Of a stretch of DNA of 64,000 bases, positions 26,030-34,614 are shown piece after piece; the first letter of the stretch is position 1; each line of letters begins with the position of its first letter. This DNA is from Streptomonospora nanhaiensis (lineage in GTDB: Bacteria; Actinomycetota; Actinomycetes; Streptosporangiales; Streptosporangiaceae), in contig NZ_JACCFO010000001.1 in NCBI RefSeq assembly GCF_013410565.1, positions 186,001-250,000 on the forward strand, written 5' to 3'. Made by a program: the position numbers and the translations under genes. A model generated the notes under the pieces. The model worked only from the letters and a program-made list of their open reading frames with translations. It did not search any database and had not been told where the DNA came from.

Positions 26030-27106
26030 GTGTCCGAACGTTCGACGGCGGGGCCCGCTCCGCCCGCACACGCCTCCCTGGGCGACTCCCTCGCCACCGG
26101 CTGGGACGACCCCGACGGCGCGCTGCCGCCGCCCGACTGGGGGCGCCCGCGCGGCCCCCGCCGGCTGGCCACCGTGTGGGCCTTCGCGCTGTTCCTGGTG
26201 GCGCTGGCCATGGGCAACGCCTGGCTGTCGGACCGGCTCACCGGCGAGGCGTTCCTGGCCTGGGCCACCGTGTTCACCGCCATCAGCCTCCAGGCGCTGC
26301 CGTTCCTCGTCTTCGGTATCGCGCTGTCGGCCGCGCTGACCGCGTTCGTTCCGGCGTCGTTCTACCAGCGCGTGATGCCGCGCAACCCCGCCGCCGCGGT
26401 GCCGGTCGCCGGCGCCGCGGGCATGGTGCTGCCCGGCTGCGAGTGCGCGTCGGTGCCGGTGGCCAGCGGGCTGATCAAGCGCGGCGTGGCACCGGCCGCG
26501 GCGCTCACCTTCCTGCTGGCCGCGCCCGCCATCAACCCCGTCGTGCTGGCCGCCACCGCCGTGGCCTTCGCCGGGCAGCCCGAGATGGTCGTGGGCCGGC
26601 TGCTGGCGTCGTTCGGCGCCGCCGTGGTGGTCGGCTGGATCTGGGCGCGGCTGGGCCGCACCGACTGGCTGCGCCCGCCGCGCACCCACCACGACCCCGA
26701 CGCCCCCAAGTGGCAGGTCTTCCGGGAGTCCATGCTGCACGACCTCATGCACGCGGGCGGGTTCCTGGTCGTCGGCGCGATCGCCGCGGCCACCGTCAAC
26801 GTGATCGTGCCGCGCGAGTGGGTGGCGGCCGTGGCGGACATGCCGGTCGTGTCGGCGCTCGTGCTGGCGCTGTTCGCGGTCGTGCTGTCGGTGTGCTCGG
26901 AGGCCGACGCGTTCGTCGCGGTCAGCCTCACCGAGTTCTCGCCCACCGCCAAGCTGGCGTTCCTGGTGGTCGGCCCGATGGTCGACCTCAAGCTCATCGC
27001 GCTGCAGGGCGGCACGTTCGGCTGGGCGTTCGTCCGCCGGTTCGTGCCGCTCACCCTGGGCGTGGCACTGGTGTTCTCGTTCGCGATCGGAGGGCTGCTG
27101 CTGTGA
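26030..27106 (+). CDS. DUF318-family permease, probably zinc-responsive
   Basis: A 358-residue polytopic membrane protein of the DUF318/UPF0718 permease family. After a 45-residue soluble head come about eight helices. The hallmark loop is VLPGCECASVPVASGLIKRGVAPAAALTFLLAAPAINPVV, with the conserved Cys-Glu-Cys, mirrored later by VLSVCSEADAFVAVSL. Homologues are encoded beside TIGR03943 proteins as here, and such pairs have been predicted to belong to zinc regulons; the transported species is not proven. The GTG at 26030 begins the frame, and its stop overlaps the next start by four bases. Confidence 0.85.
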   Translation: MSERSTAGPAPPAHASLGDSLATGWDDPDGALPPPDWGRPRGPRRLATVWAFALFLVALAMGNAWLSDRLTGEAFLAWATVFTAISLQALPFLVFGIALSAALTAFVPASFYQRVMPRNPAAAVPVAGAAGMVLPGCECASVPVASGLIKRGVAPAAALTFLLAAPAINPVVLAATAVAFAGQPEMVVGRLLASFGAAVVVGWIWARLGRTDWLRPPRTHHDPDAPKWQVFRESMLHDLMHAGGFLVVGAIAAATVNVIVPREWVAAVADMPVVSALVLALFAVVLSVCSEADAFVAVSLTEFSPTAKLAFLVVGPMVDLKLIALQGGTFGWAFVRRFVPLTLGVALVFSFAIGGLLL

Positions 27107-27906
27107 ACCGCGTGGCGCAGGGGATCGTCGTGGTGCTGCTGGGCGCCGCCGCGCTGACCAGCACGCTCTTCACCGACCTGTACCTCAACTACGTGCAGCC
27201 GGGCTTCCGGCCGTTCCTGATCGCGGCCGGGGCGGTGCTGCTGGCGCTGGGCGCGCTGATCGTGGCGGGCGAGCTGCGCGCGGTCCTGCGGGGCGAGGAG
27301 GCCGAGCCCCACGCGGCCCAGGGCGGCGGCGCGCACGCACACGGACCGGCGCACGGACACGGGCACCACGACCACGGCGGGCACGCGCACGACCGCGCGC
27401 CGCGCGTGGCCTGGCTGCTCCTGCTGCCGGTGGTGGCGGTGTTCGTGGTGGCGCCGCCGGCGCTGGGGGCCTACACCGCCGAGAGCGCGGGCGCGGCCGC
27501 GCCGCCGCGCGAGGTGGACTCCGACCAGCGCTTCGACGGACTGGGCGAGGCCGACGCCTCGGGGACCGTGGAGATGGAGCTGCAGGACTTCGTCTCGCGC
27601 GCGTGGACCGATGAGTCGCGCGCCATGGAGGGCCGCACGATCCGCCTGACCGGGTTCGCGGTGCCCCACCCCGACGGCGAGGACGAGGGGTGGTACCTGG
27701 CGCGGCTGCAGATGGCGTGCTGCGCCGCCGACGCGATCGTCAACCGGGTGCTGATCACCGACGAGCCCGCCCCGCCCACGGACACCTGGTGGGAGGTCGA
27801 AGGCACCTGGCAGGCCCCCGAGGGCGACCTGCAGAGCGTGCGCGACCACCGGTTCACCGTGGAGCAGATGACCGAGGTCACCAACCCGCCCGACCCCTAC
27901 GAGTAG
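27103..27906 (+). CDS. TIGR03943-family membrane protein with His-rich loop
   Basis: A 267-residue protein. Two N-terminal helices (residues about 5-25 and 36-60) are followed by a histidine cluster (HAHGPAHGHGHHDHGGHAH, about residues 79-97) that should bind zinc. A third helix follows (about 103-125), then a soluble extracellular domain with RLQMACCAADAIVN and the ending VEQMTEVTNPPDPYE, typical of the family. The start GTG at 27103 overlaps the permease stop (GTGA), so the two are translationally coupled and probably form a complex. The Zur-like box upstream and the His loop both point to zinc. Confidence 0.85.
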   Translation: MNRVAQGIVVVLLGAAALTSTLFTDLYLNYVQPGFRPFLIAAGAVLLALGALIVAGELRAVLRGEEAEPHAAQGGGAHAHGPAHGHGHHDHGGHAHDRAPRVAWLLLLPVVAVFVVAPPALGAYTAESAGAAAPPREVDSDQRFDGLGEADASGTVEMELQDFVSRAWTDESRAMEGRTIRLTGFAVPHPDGEDEGWYLARLQMACCAADAIVNRVLITDEPAPPTDTWWEVEGTWQAPEGDLQSVRDHRFTVEQMTEVTNPPDPYE

Positions 27907-27908
27907 AC

Positions 27909-27929
27909 CCGCCCGCCCTCAGCGGGCGG
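27909..27929. terminator. Short terminator-like hairpin
   Basis: An 8-base stem (ccgcccgc at 27909-27916 with gcgggcgg at 27922-27929) with loop cctca directly follows the stop of the His-rich protein gene. Confidence 0.5.
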
Positions 27930-28084
27930 TCGCGCGTGGCCCGCCCGGCCCCGCATCCGCGCCCGCGTCCGTTCGCGGGCGGCGTCGAGGAGCGGGGGCG
28001 GGGCCGACCCGCGTCCCGTCGGCGGTTGTGGCCGCTGCGGCGGTCGGACCGACCCGGCCGGACCGCTCCGACCGCCCGGCGCGC

Positions 28085-28489
28085 TCAGAGCGGGAAGACG
28101 CCGTCGGTGGCGCCCTGGGCCTCGCAGGCGTTGCCGAACTCCTTCTGCCATTCCACCGGCCGGCCCTTCCAGGTGCCGGTGGCGGACAGCCGCACGGGGT
28201 CGTACTGAAGCGTGCACACCACCTGCTGCTGGCGGGCCGTGCCGAGCCGGTCGAAGTCGCCCCCCGCGGTCTCCAGCGCGGCGCACGCCCGCGCGGCCTC
28301 GGGGTGGGTGCCCCCGGCGGGGTGGCAGTCGAGGGTGGTGGAGGTGCGGGTGGAGGCGTCGCCGTTCTCCACCGTCAGCTCCAGCCGGGACCGCGGCTCG
28401 GCCGCCGCCTGTGCTGGCGTGCTCGCCAGGGTCGCCGCCGCCAGCCCCGCGGCCAGGGCCAGCACCGCCGCCGTCCGTCGATTGCGCAT
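28085..28489 (-). CDS. Subtilisin-inhibitor-like (SSI) secreted protease inhibitor
   Basis: A 134-residue precursor with a signal peptide (MRNRRTAAV... ending STPAQAAA). The mature domain has four cysteines placed as in Streptomyces subtilisin inhibitor: LDCHPAGGTHPEAARAC for the first disulfide, and CTLQYDPV with FGNACE for the second. Aligning CTLQYDP with the SSI reactive loop puts P1 at Leu and P1' at Gln, which predicts inhibition of subtilisin- or chymotrypsin-like proteases. It ends DGVFPL as expected. I chose the ATG at 28489 because GGAGGAGAA precedes it. Confidence 0.9.
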   Translation of the reverse strand: MRNRRTAAVLALAAGLAAATLASTPAQAAAEPRSRLELTVENGDASTRTSTTLDCHPAGGTHPEAARACAALETAGGDFDRLGTARQQQVVCTLQYDPVRLSATGTWKGRPVEWQKEFGNACEAQGATDGVFPL

Positions 28490-28697
28490 TTCTCCTCCTG
28501 CGCGGGCCCGGCCCGCTCCGGTTCGGATGACTACCGAAGCCATTGAATCGTGACACCGGGTCGCGCGGGCCGGTTTCGGCGAATTCGGCGCGGCCGTGTC
28601 GCGGGCGCGGGCGGCGGGCCGGGTCGGAGTGGAGCGGGCGGGGGGAGGTCCGGCCGGGGACGGGTCGGGGCGGTCGGGGCGCGGGGCGCCCCGGTGG

Positions 28698-28892
28698 TCA
28701 GTCGGCGGCGGCGCGGGCGGTGGCCTCCGCCGCGCGCCGCACCCCCTCGGCCTCCTCAGCGGCGCGCTCCTGGAGGCGGCCGCACAGCCGGCAGCGCACC
28801 GTCTCGGGCGGCAGCGGGCAGGGGCAGTAGTGGCAGGTGGTCGTACAGGCCGCGTCGTAGCGGGCCAGCAGGGCCTCGCGCATGTCGTCCAT
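28698..28892 (-). CDS. Small Cys-rich (zinc-ribbon-like) hypothetical protein
   Basis: A 64-residue frame beginning MDDMREALLARYDAACTTTC, followed by HYCPCPLPPETVRCRLCG. Six cysteines (at about 16, 20, 23, 25, 34 and 37) resemble a zinc-ribbon or double-knuckle arrangement. The last 25 residues are an Ala/Glu/Arg helix. I do not recognise a named family. The start at 28892 has GAGG very close; ATG 28883 is an alternative. It is separated from the kinase by a divergent 216-base region. Confidence 0.55.
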   Translation of the reverse strand: MDDMREALLARYDAACTTTCHYCPCPLPPETVRCRLCGRLQERAAEEAEGVRRAAEATARAAAD

Positions 28893-29108
28893 CGCCTCAG
28901 CTTGCCACGGCGCAGGCGCCGCCCGGGCCGCCTCCCCAGGCCCCGTGGGCGGTCCCGTGCGGGCGCCGCCCGCCGACGCCTGCCGAGCCCCGGCGCCGTC
29001 CGCGACCGCGGCCATACCGCGAATTGGGCAACCGGTGACCTTGGGCGGGCACGGCGGCGGGCAGCCCTCTGCCGTATGGGTCAACGGGGGACGAAGGGCT
29101 GGAGGCGC

Positions 29109-30520
29109 ATGCCGAACCGGTCGCGCCTGCGGCCCCGCTCGATCCGCGCCCGGGTGGCGGCCGGCTCGGTGGCGGCCGCCGCGGTCATCCTGCTGGTGTT
29201 CGGGGTGCTGACCTCCGTCCTGGTGCGGGCCGTGGTCCACCGCGGCGAGGTGGAGCGCGCCGCCGAGGCCGCGCGCGAGGTCGTCATGGAGATCCAGAGC
29301 CACCGTGTCGAGGGGAAGTTGCGGCCGCGCGGCGGGGTGTCGCGGCTCCAGGTGGTGGCCCCCGACGGCGAGGTCCTGGCGTCGGGCGGCGCCGCGCGCG
29401 ACACGGGGCCGCTCACCGAGGTGCGCCCCTCCCGCCCCGAGGCCCAGGTGGTCACCACCCGGTGCCCGCAGCGCCGCACCGCCCGCTGCCTCACCATCGT
29501 CGGCTACGCCGCCGCGGACTCCCACTACGGCGACGTCCTGGTCTACGCGGCCGTGCCGCGCTCGGGCCTGGTGTCCTTCCCCCTCATGGAGGTGGTGGTG
29601 CTGGGCCTGGGGCTGGCCCTCCTCGTGCCCACCGGCGCGCTCGCGTGGTGGGGCGCGGGCCGCACCCTGCGCCCGGTCGAGGACATCCGCACCGACCTGG
29701 AGCACATCACCGCCTCCGACCTGGGGCGGCGCGTGGCGGTGCCCGACACCGGCGACGAGGTCGCCCGCCTGGCCCGCACCGTCAACGACACGCTGCGCCG
29801 GCTGGCCGCCGCGATGGACCGCCAGCGCGGGTTCGTCTCCGACGCCTCGCACGAGCTGCGCAACCCCATCGCAGGGCTGCGCACCCGGCTGGAGGTCGAG
29901 CTGGCCGACCCCGGCGGCGACGTCCGCGAGGCGCTGCGCGGCGCGCTCGCCGACACCGAGCGCCTGGAGCGCATCGTCAGCGACCTGCTCGAACTCGCCC
30001 GGCTGGACGCCGATGTCGCCACCGCGCGCGAGCCGGTCGACCTGGGCGACCTGGCCGAGTCGGAGGTGCGGCGCCGCGGCGCCCCGCCGCGCGTGGAGAG
30101 CGAGGCGGAGCCCCGGCTGTTCGTGTACGGCAACCGGCTGCGCCTGGTGCGGCTGCTGACCAACCTGCTCGGCAACGCCGAGCGGCACGCGCGCGAGCGG
30201 GTGCTGGTGACCGTCGAGCGCGAGGGCCAGGAGGTGGTGCTGCGGGTCCACGACGACGGCAACGGCGTGCCCGAGCAGGAGCGCGAGCGCATATTCGACC
30301 GCTTCGCCCGCCTGGCGGGCCGCGCCGGCGCGACCCCGGCGGCACCGGGCTGGGCCTGGCCATCTCGCGGGAGATCGCCGAGGCCAAGGGCGGCACCCTC
30401 GACGTCGGCGACAGCGACCGCCTGGGCGGCGCGGTCTTCACCCTGCGCCTGCCGCTCTACGTCGGGGGCCGGGGCGGTGGAGGAGCGGGGACGCGGGATG
30501 GGCGGCGCCGGGGTCAGTAG
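29109..30520 (+). pseudogene. Orphan sensor histidine kinase broken by a one-base frameshift
   Basis: The first frame encodes an N-terminal signal-anchor helix, an extracellular sensor region, a second helix (SFPLMEVVVLGLGLALLVPTG), HAMP (GAGRTLRPVEDIRTDLEHI), the H-box FVSDASHELRNPIAGLR, the N-box LTNLLGNAERHARE and the D-box VHDDGNGVPEQERERIFDRF. It then loses homology. The -1 frame resumes exactly with DPGGTGLGLAISREIAEAKG (G2 box) and ends at 30520. One base is missing between about 30318 and 30345 in a G/C run. Either the kinase is inactive or the sequence has an error. No response regulator is adjacent. The ATG at 29109 has GGAGG upstream. Confidence 0.85.
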
Positions 30521-30618
30521 GTCAGCTCAGACGGGGCATGTCAGACAAGCCGGACACGTAACACGGGCACGCGGCCGGGTCGCGGCACGCAACGGCGGAG
30601 ACGGGAGAGGAGAAGGCC

Positions 30619-30906
30619 ATGCGCTACGCGGGTCCCGCGGACATGGGCGACGACGAGCAGGAGACCGAGCGCGCGATGTACGAGAGCGGCGGCGAGGAGC
30701 CGCCGGGGGAGCTGTCGTTCGAGGACGTCGACGACTCCCGCGACACCGAGGAGGCGGCCGACCTGGACGGGGCGGGCGGGGGCGGCCCGGCGGGGGCGGC
30801 CGGACCGGCCGACGAGAGCGACGACGCCGAGGACGACGACGAGATCGTGTTCCTGCCCGACGAGGACGGCGAGGGCCCCGAGTCCTACTTCGACTCCCGC
30901 TCCTAG
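30619..30906 (+). CDS. Small acidic hypothetical protein
   Basis: A 95-residue protein with a strongly acidic composition: repeated Glu/Asp runs (DEQETERAMYES, FEDVDDSRDTEEAADLD, DDAEDDDEIVFLPDEDGEGP) around a Gly/Ala linker. There is no cysteine, signal peptide or membrane helix. I do not recognise a family. The excellent site GAGGAGAAGG before the ATG and the codon bias support a real gene. It follows the broken kinase. Confidence 0.65.
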   Translation: MRYAGPADMGDDEQETERAMYESGGEEPPGELSFEDVDDSRDTEEAADLDGAGGGGPAGAAGPADESDDAEDDDEIVFLPDEDGEGPESYFDSRS

Positions 30907-31256
30907 GGGCCCGGTGGGGGTGCTGTCCGGGGCCGGGGACGGCGGTGTCCCGGGGCCGGGTGGCGGAACAGGTGGCGGCCCTCCGGGTCGGCGCGGATCG
31001 CGGCATCCGCACCGACCCGGAGGGCCCTCGTGTCCCACCGCAGTCCTGCCGCCGCCGGGGCCGCGCGGGCGCGCGGCCGTGCTCCGGTCGGCGGGGCGGG
31101 GTGGCCGCCTCCGGACGCCTGGCCCCGCGCCGCCGGGTTCGGTTCCGCCGAGGGCCCGGGAGTTGGAGAATGGAGGCGGGATCGAGACAGGCAGCACAGG
31201 CAGCGCCGCGGGCCCACCGCGCCCGCGGGCACCGGCGGAGTCGGGACGGACCCTCA
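30907..31256. other. Intergenic region containing a long hairpin
   Basis: There are 350 bases with no supported gene. The only clear element is the hairpin at 30977-31026, described separately. The remainder is high-GC with no readable promoter for the downstream anti-anti-sigma gene. Confidence 0.45.
30977..31026. terminator. 21-base stem hairpin, probable terminator
   Basis: The arms 30977-30997 and 31006-31026 pair over 21 bases with a single G-U position, around the 8-base loop tcgcggca. It begins 71 bases after the acidic protein gene. It may be a terminator or the core of a structured RNA. Confidence 0.65.
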
Positions 31257-31580
31257 ATGTGCCACCTTGACGTGGGAATCCAGGATCGGGACGGGACCAC
31301 CGTCATGCGTTTGAAAGGGGAGTTCGACCTCGCCGGAGTGGACCGGTTCGAGCAGACCGCCGGAACCGCCGAGATCGTGTACGGGCCGGTCATGGTGGTC
31401 GACCTCAGCGAACTGTCCTTCATCGACTCCGTGGGACTTGGCGCGCTGGCGCGGCTCCACCGGCGCCTGGCGCGCGCGGGCGGCGCGCTCACCGTCTACG
31501 TCCCGCCCGGCAAGATCGAGCGGATCTTCCACTACAGCGGCCTGAAGCAGGCTATGGACATCCGCACGCCGCCCGCGTGA
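31257..31580 (+). CDS. STAS-domain anti-anti-sigma factor
   Basis: A 107-residue single STAS domain of the SpoIIAA/RsbV/BldG class. It shows TVMRLKGEFDLAGVDRF, and VVDLSELSFIDSVGLGALARLHRR with the phosphorylatable serine in FIDSVGLG. Such proteins bind anti-sigma kinases when unphosphorylated and so release an alternative sigma factor. No anti-sigma or sigma gene is adjacent, so the partner must be elsewhere. The ATG at 31257 has only a weak purine site. Confidence 0.9.
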   Translation: MCHLDVGIQDRDGTTVMRLKGEFDLAGVDRFEQTAGTAEIVYGPVMVVDLSELSFIDSVGLGALARLHRRLARAGGALTVYVPPGKIERIFHYSGLKQAMDIRTPPA

Positions 31581-31803
31581 TGGGAGGGCCGCCGAGCGCC
31601 GGAGAATTGGCGCGCGCCGGGCGGGTCCCGCGGGCGGGGCCTGCGGTGTTCACGCTGGTAGGGGGTGGTGCGGGCGGCGCCGCCGGCCGCCCCGGCGCGT
31701 GGCCGACGGCTGATGGCCCGGCCCCCTGCGCGCCGCCTCGCCGCAGGGCATCCGCCTTCGCTACGTTGAGGGCGCACATCCGCACCGTGGTGGGGAGACC
31801 GGG

Positions 31804-33089
31804 TTGGCCGAGCGCGACGCCGACGACGCCGCCGAGCGTCCCGCAGGCCCCGAGCGCCCGGCCGCGCGGGGGACCGTGGAGGCGGCCGCCGACCCGGAAG
31901 CCCGTGCGGAGGCCGGTGCGGGACCGGGTGCGGACCCGGGTGCGGGCACCGGCTCAGGGGCTCTGCCCTCCGCGCCGGGAGCGGGCGGGCGGCGCCCGCC
32001 CGCGCTGCCGGGGGCGGTGATGAGCGCGGCCGAGCGCGCCGCCGGAGGCGCCCGGCCCGGCCCGCTGGAGGGCGTCAACTTCTTCCTCGTGGGGTTCACC
32101 GGCGCGCTGGGCGTGCTGACCGCCTGGCTGCTGGTGGAGACCCTGGTCCGGGCACAGGCCGTCTTCGTCAGCTTCCTGGTCGCGCTGTTCCTGGCCGTGG
32201 GCCTCAACCCGGTGATCGAGTGGCTGCGGCGGCTGGGTGTGCCCCGCTGGGGCGCGATCGTGCTGGTGTGCGCGGCGCTGGTGGGGTTCGCCGCCGTGTT
32301 CCTCTGGGCGATCGTGCCGCCGCTCACCCAGCAGGTGGCGGAGTTCATCGCCGACCTGCCCGAGTACTTCGCGGAGGCCCAGCGCAACCCGGTGCTCGCC
32401 GACCTCGACCGCCGGTACCGGCTGCTGGAGCGCGCGGAGGGGTTCGTGACCAGCGCCGACTTCGGGCGTCGGGTGTTCGGCGGCGTGTTCGGGGTGGGCC
32501 AGGCGGTACTGAACACGGTGGTGACCGGGTTCACCGTGCTGGTGCTCACGCTGTTCTTCATGGCCTCGCTGCCGGGTATCACGGAGGTGGGCTACCGGCT
32601 GGTGCCGCGTTCGCGGCGGGCGGCGGTCAGGGAGTTGGCCGACGAGATCCTGGAGCGCGTCGGCGCGTTCATCGCTGGCCAGTTGTTCATCGCGCTGATC
32701 GGCGGCGCGGTGGCGCTGGCGTTCCTGAGCGTGATCGGGTCGGGCTACGCGCTGACGCTGTCGCTCATCGTCGCGGTGACGGCGCTGATCCCGCTGGTCG
32801 GCACGACCATCGGCGCGCTGGCCGCCACGGTGGTGGTGGGCGTGGGCGACCTGCGCCTGGGCGTGGTGACGCTGGCCTTCTTCCTCGTCTACCAGCAGAT
32901 CGAGAGCTATGTCATCGCACGCGCGTCATGCAGCGCTCGGTGCACGTGGCGCCGACTGTGACGATCACCTCGGCGCTGCTGGGCGGGGCGCTGCTGGGGG
33001 TGGTGGGCGCCCTCATCGCGGTGCCGGTGGGAGCCGCCGCGACCCTGATCCTCAACCGGGTGGTGTTCCCCAAGCTGGAGAACCGCTGA
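31804..33089 (+). pseudogene. Second AI-2E family transporter, frameshifted near the C terminus
   Basis: The frame from the TTG at 31804 (GGGGAG upstream) encodes a disordered head of 80 residues and then the AI-2E membrane core up to QQIESYVIA. Family members continue with APRV, as the intact paralogue at 18252-19616 does (VFAPRVYG). Here the frame slips at about 32919, where one C appears to be missing. The -1 frame continues with RVMQRSVHVAPTVTITSALLGGALLGVVGALIAVPVGAAATLIL to 33089, the normal family ending. It is a pseudogene or a sequencing error. Confidence 0.85.
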
Positions 33090-33611
33090 GGGGCGGGGCG
33101 GCGGCGTGCGGCGGCGGGCGGTCACGCTCCGCGGCGGGTGAGGGGGCGGGTGGACGGCCGAGGGCGAGTCGGTGGCAGGGGACAGAGGTTGGTGGAAGGA
33201 ACTGGGAGTGGGCGCCCGTGCTGCGCCCACCGGGCGGCGGTTCTGGCCTGAAGAACGCGGTTCTGGATGAGGACGTCGGCGCTGCGGCCGGATGGTCGAG
33301 GCGGCGGCGAGGCGCCGAAGGCAGCGGGGGCAGGGGGCGGAGCGGTTTGGGTCCTCCTGCGGGTGGCTGGGCGCCAGACGGGGCGCCGAGGGCGGCGGGG
33401 GCCCGCGTGGTTACTCCCCGTGATGACTAACCTCCAGGGCAGTGTGATCTATCCCCGGCGTCCACTCTCCCGGCAAAAGCCCCGGCCGCCGCCCTGGTGA
33501 GCCTTGCGGTGTTCTTCGGTCGGTGACCGTTGTGTTGCATAACGCACTCGGTGTCGGAATTTCCAGGGTTGACACAATGCGCTCCGCCGATCAAGACTTG
33601 CGGACAGTTGC
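33090..33611. other. Intergenic region ahead of the siderophore cluster
   Basis: About 520 bases with no credible gene. From 33500 the base composition drops in GC and includes ttgtgttgcataacgcac (33528-33546) and cttgcggacagttgc, which look like promoter DNA for the downstream cluster. Confidence 0.5.
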
Positions 33612-33630
33612 TTAGGTAAGCATTGCCTTA
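33612..33630 (+). promoter_or_regulatory. IdeR/DmdR-type iron box
   Basis: TTAGGTAAGCATTGCCTTA matches 13 of 19 positions of the iron-box consensus TTAGGTTAGGCTAACCTAA, including both outer half-site cores. It lies 41 bases upstream of dhbA, so an iron-loaded IdeR/DmdR repressor would shut off the whole siderophore operon when iron is plentiful. Confidence 0.8.
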
Positions 33631-33670
33631 CTGAGGTGTGCTTATCCTTTGTTGTGCCGAGAGGAGTGTC

Positions 33671-34456
33671 GTGTCCCACAACGGGATCGAGGGAACGGTG
33701 GCCCTGGTCACGGGCGCCGCCCAGGGCATCGGCCGCGCCGTGGCCGTCCGGTTGGCCGACGCGGGCGCGACCGTCGCCGCCGTCGACCGCGACCCCGAGG
33801 GGGCGGCCGACACGGCCGACGCCCTGCGGGCGGCGGGGCACAAGGCGGCGGCCTACGTCGCCGACGTGCGCGACTCCGCCGCCGTCGACGCCCTCGTCGA
33901 CTCCGTCGAACGCGACCTCGGACCCATCGCGCACGCCGTCAACGTGGCCGGCGTGCTGCGCACCGGCCCCGTCACCGCCACCGGCGACGCCGACTGGGCC
34001 GAGCTGTTCGCCGTCAACGCCACCGGCGTCTTCCACGTCTCGCGCGCCGCCGCCCGCCGCATGGCCGGGCGGGGGAGCGGGTCGATCGTCACGGTGGGGT
34101 CCAACGCGGCCGGCGTGCCGCGCGCCGACCTCGCCGCCTACGGCGCCTCCAAGGCCGCCGCCGCAATGTTCACCAAGTCGCTGGGCCTGGAGCTGGCCCG
34201 CTACGGCGTGCGGTGCAACGTGGTCTCGCCCGGCTCCACCGACACCCCCATGCAGCGCGGCATGTGGTCGGGCCCCGACGGCGCCGCCCGGGTCATCGCG
34301 GGCGATCCCGGCAGCTTCCGCACCGGCATCCCCCTCGGCCGGATCGCCGACCCCGCCGACATCGCCGACGCCGTCTGCTTCCTGGCCTCCGCCTCGGCCC
34401 GGCACATCACCATGCACGACCTCTACGTCGACGGCGGCGCCACGCTGCGCGCCTGA
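33671..34456 (+). CDS. dhbA: 2,3-dihydro-2,3-dihydroxybenzoate dehydrogenase
   Basis: A 261-residue short-chain dehydrogenase that oxidises 2,3-dihydro-2,3-dihydroxybenzoate to 2,3-dihydroxybenzoate with NAD+. Visible motifs are TGAAQGIG (residues 14-21, Rossmann glycine loop), NVAGVL (NAG-like), [26 protein letters not shown] (catalytic Ser-Tyr-Lys) and [16 protein letters not shown], which is typical of EntA/DhbA. It is the first gene of the siderophore operon, 41 bases after the iron box. The GTG at 33671 has GAGAGGAG upstream; an upstream in-frame ATG at 33638 overlaps the regulatory region and is unlikely. Confidence 0.93.
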   Translation: MSHNGIEGTVALVTGAAQGIGRAVAVRLADAGATVAAVDRDPEGAADTADALRAAGHKAAAYVADVRDSAAVDALVDSVERDLGPIAHAVNVAGVLRTGPVTATGDADWAELFAVNATGVFHVSRAAARRMAGRGSGSIVTVGSNAAGVPRADLAAYGASKAAAAMFTKSLGLELARYGVRCNVVSPGSTDTPMQRGMWSGPDGAARVIAGDPGSFRTGIPLGRIADPADIADAVCFLASASARHITMHDLYVDGGATLRA

Positions 34457-34614
34457 GCCCGCGCGGCGGCCCTGCCCACCCTCCCCGCTCCCCGCCTGCC
34501 CCCCGCCCGGCGCGCCCCCGCGTGCCGCCGCGGCGGAAAACCGCACTTCCCCGACCTGATCAGTGCGCTTCGCCGGCGCCGATCGGTCCCGCACGGCAGA
34601 AATGAGATGGACCG

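Noticed and set aside
33090-33500. Short frames between the broken AI-2E gene and the iron box
   Set aside because: Translations are Gly/Arg low-complexity with no start signal; base composition looks noncoding.
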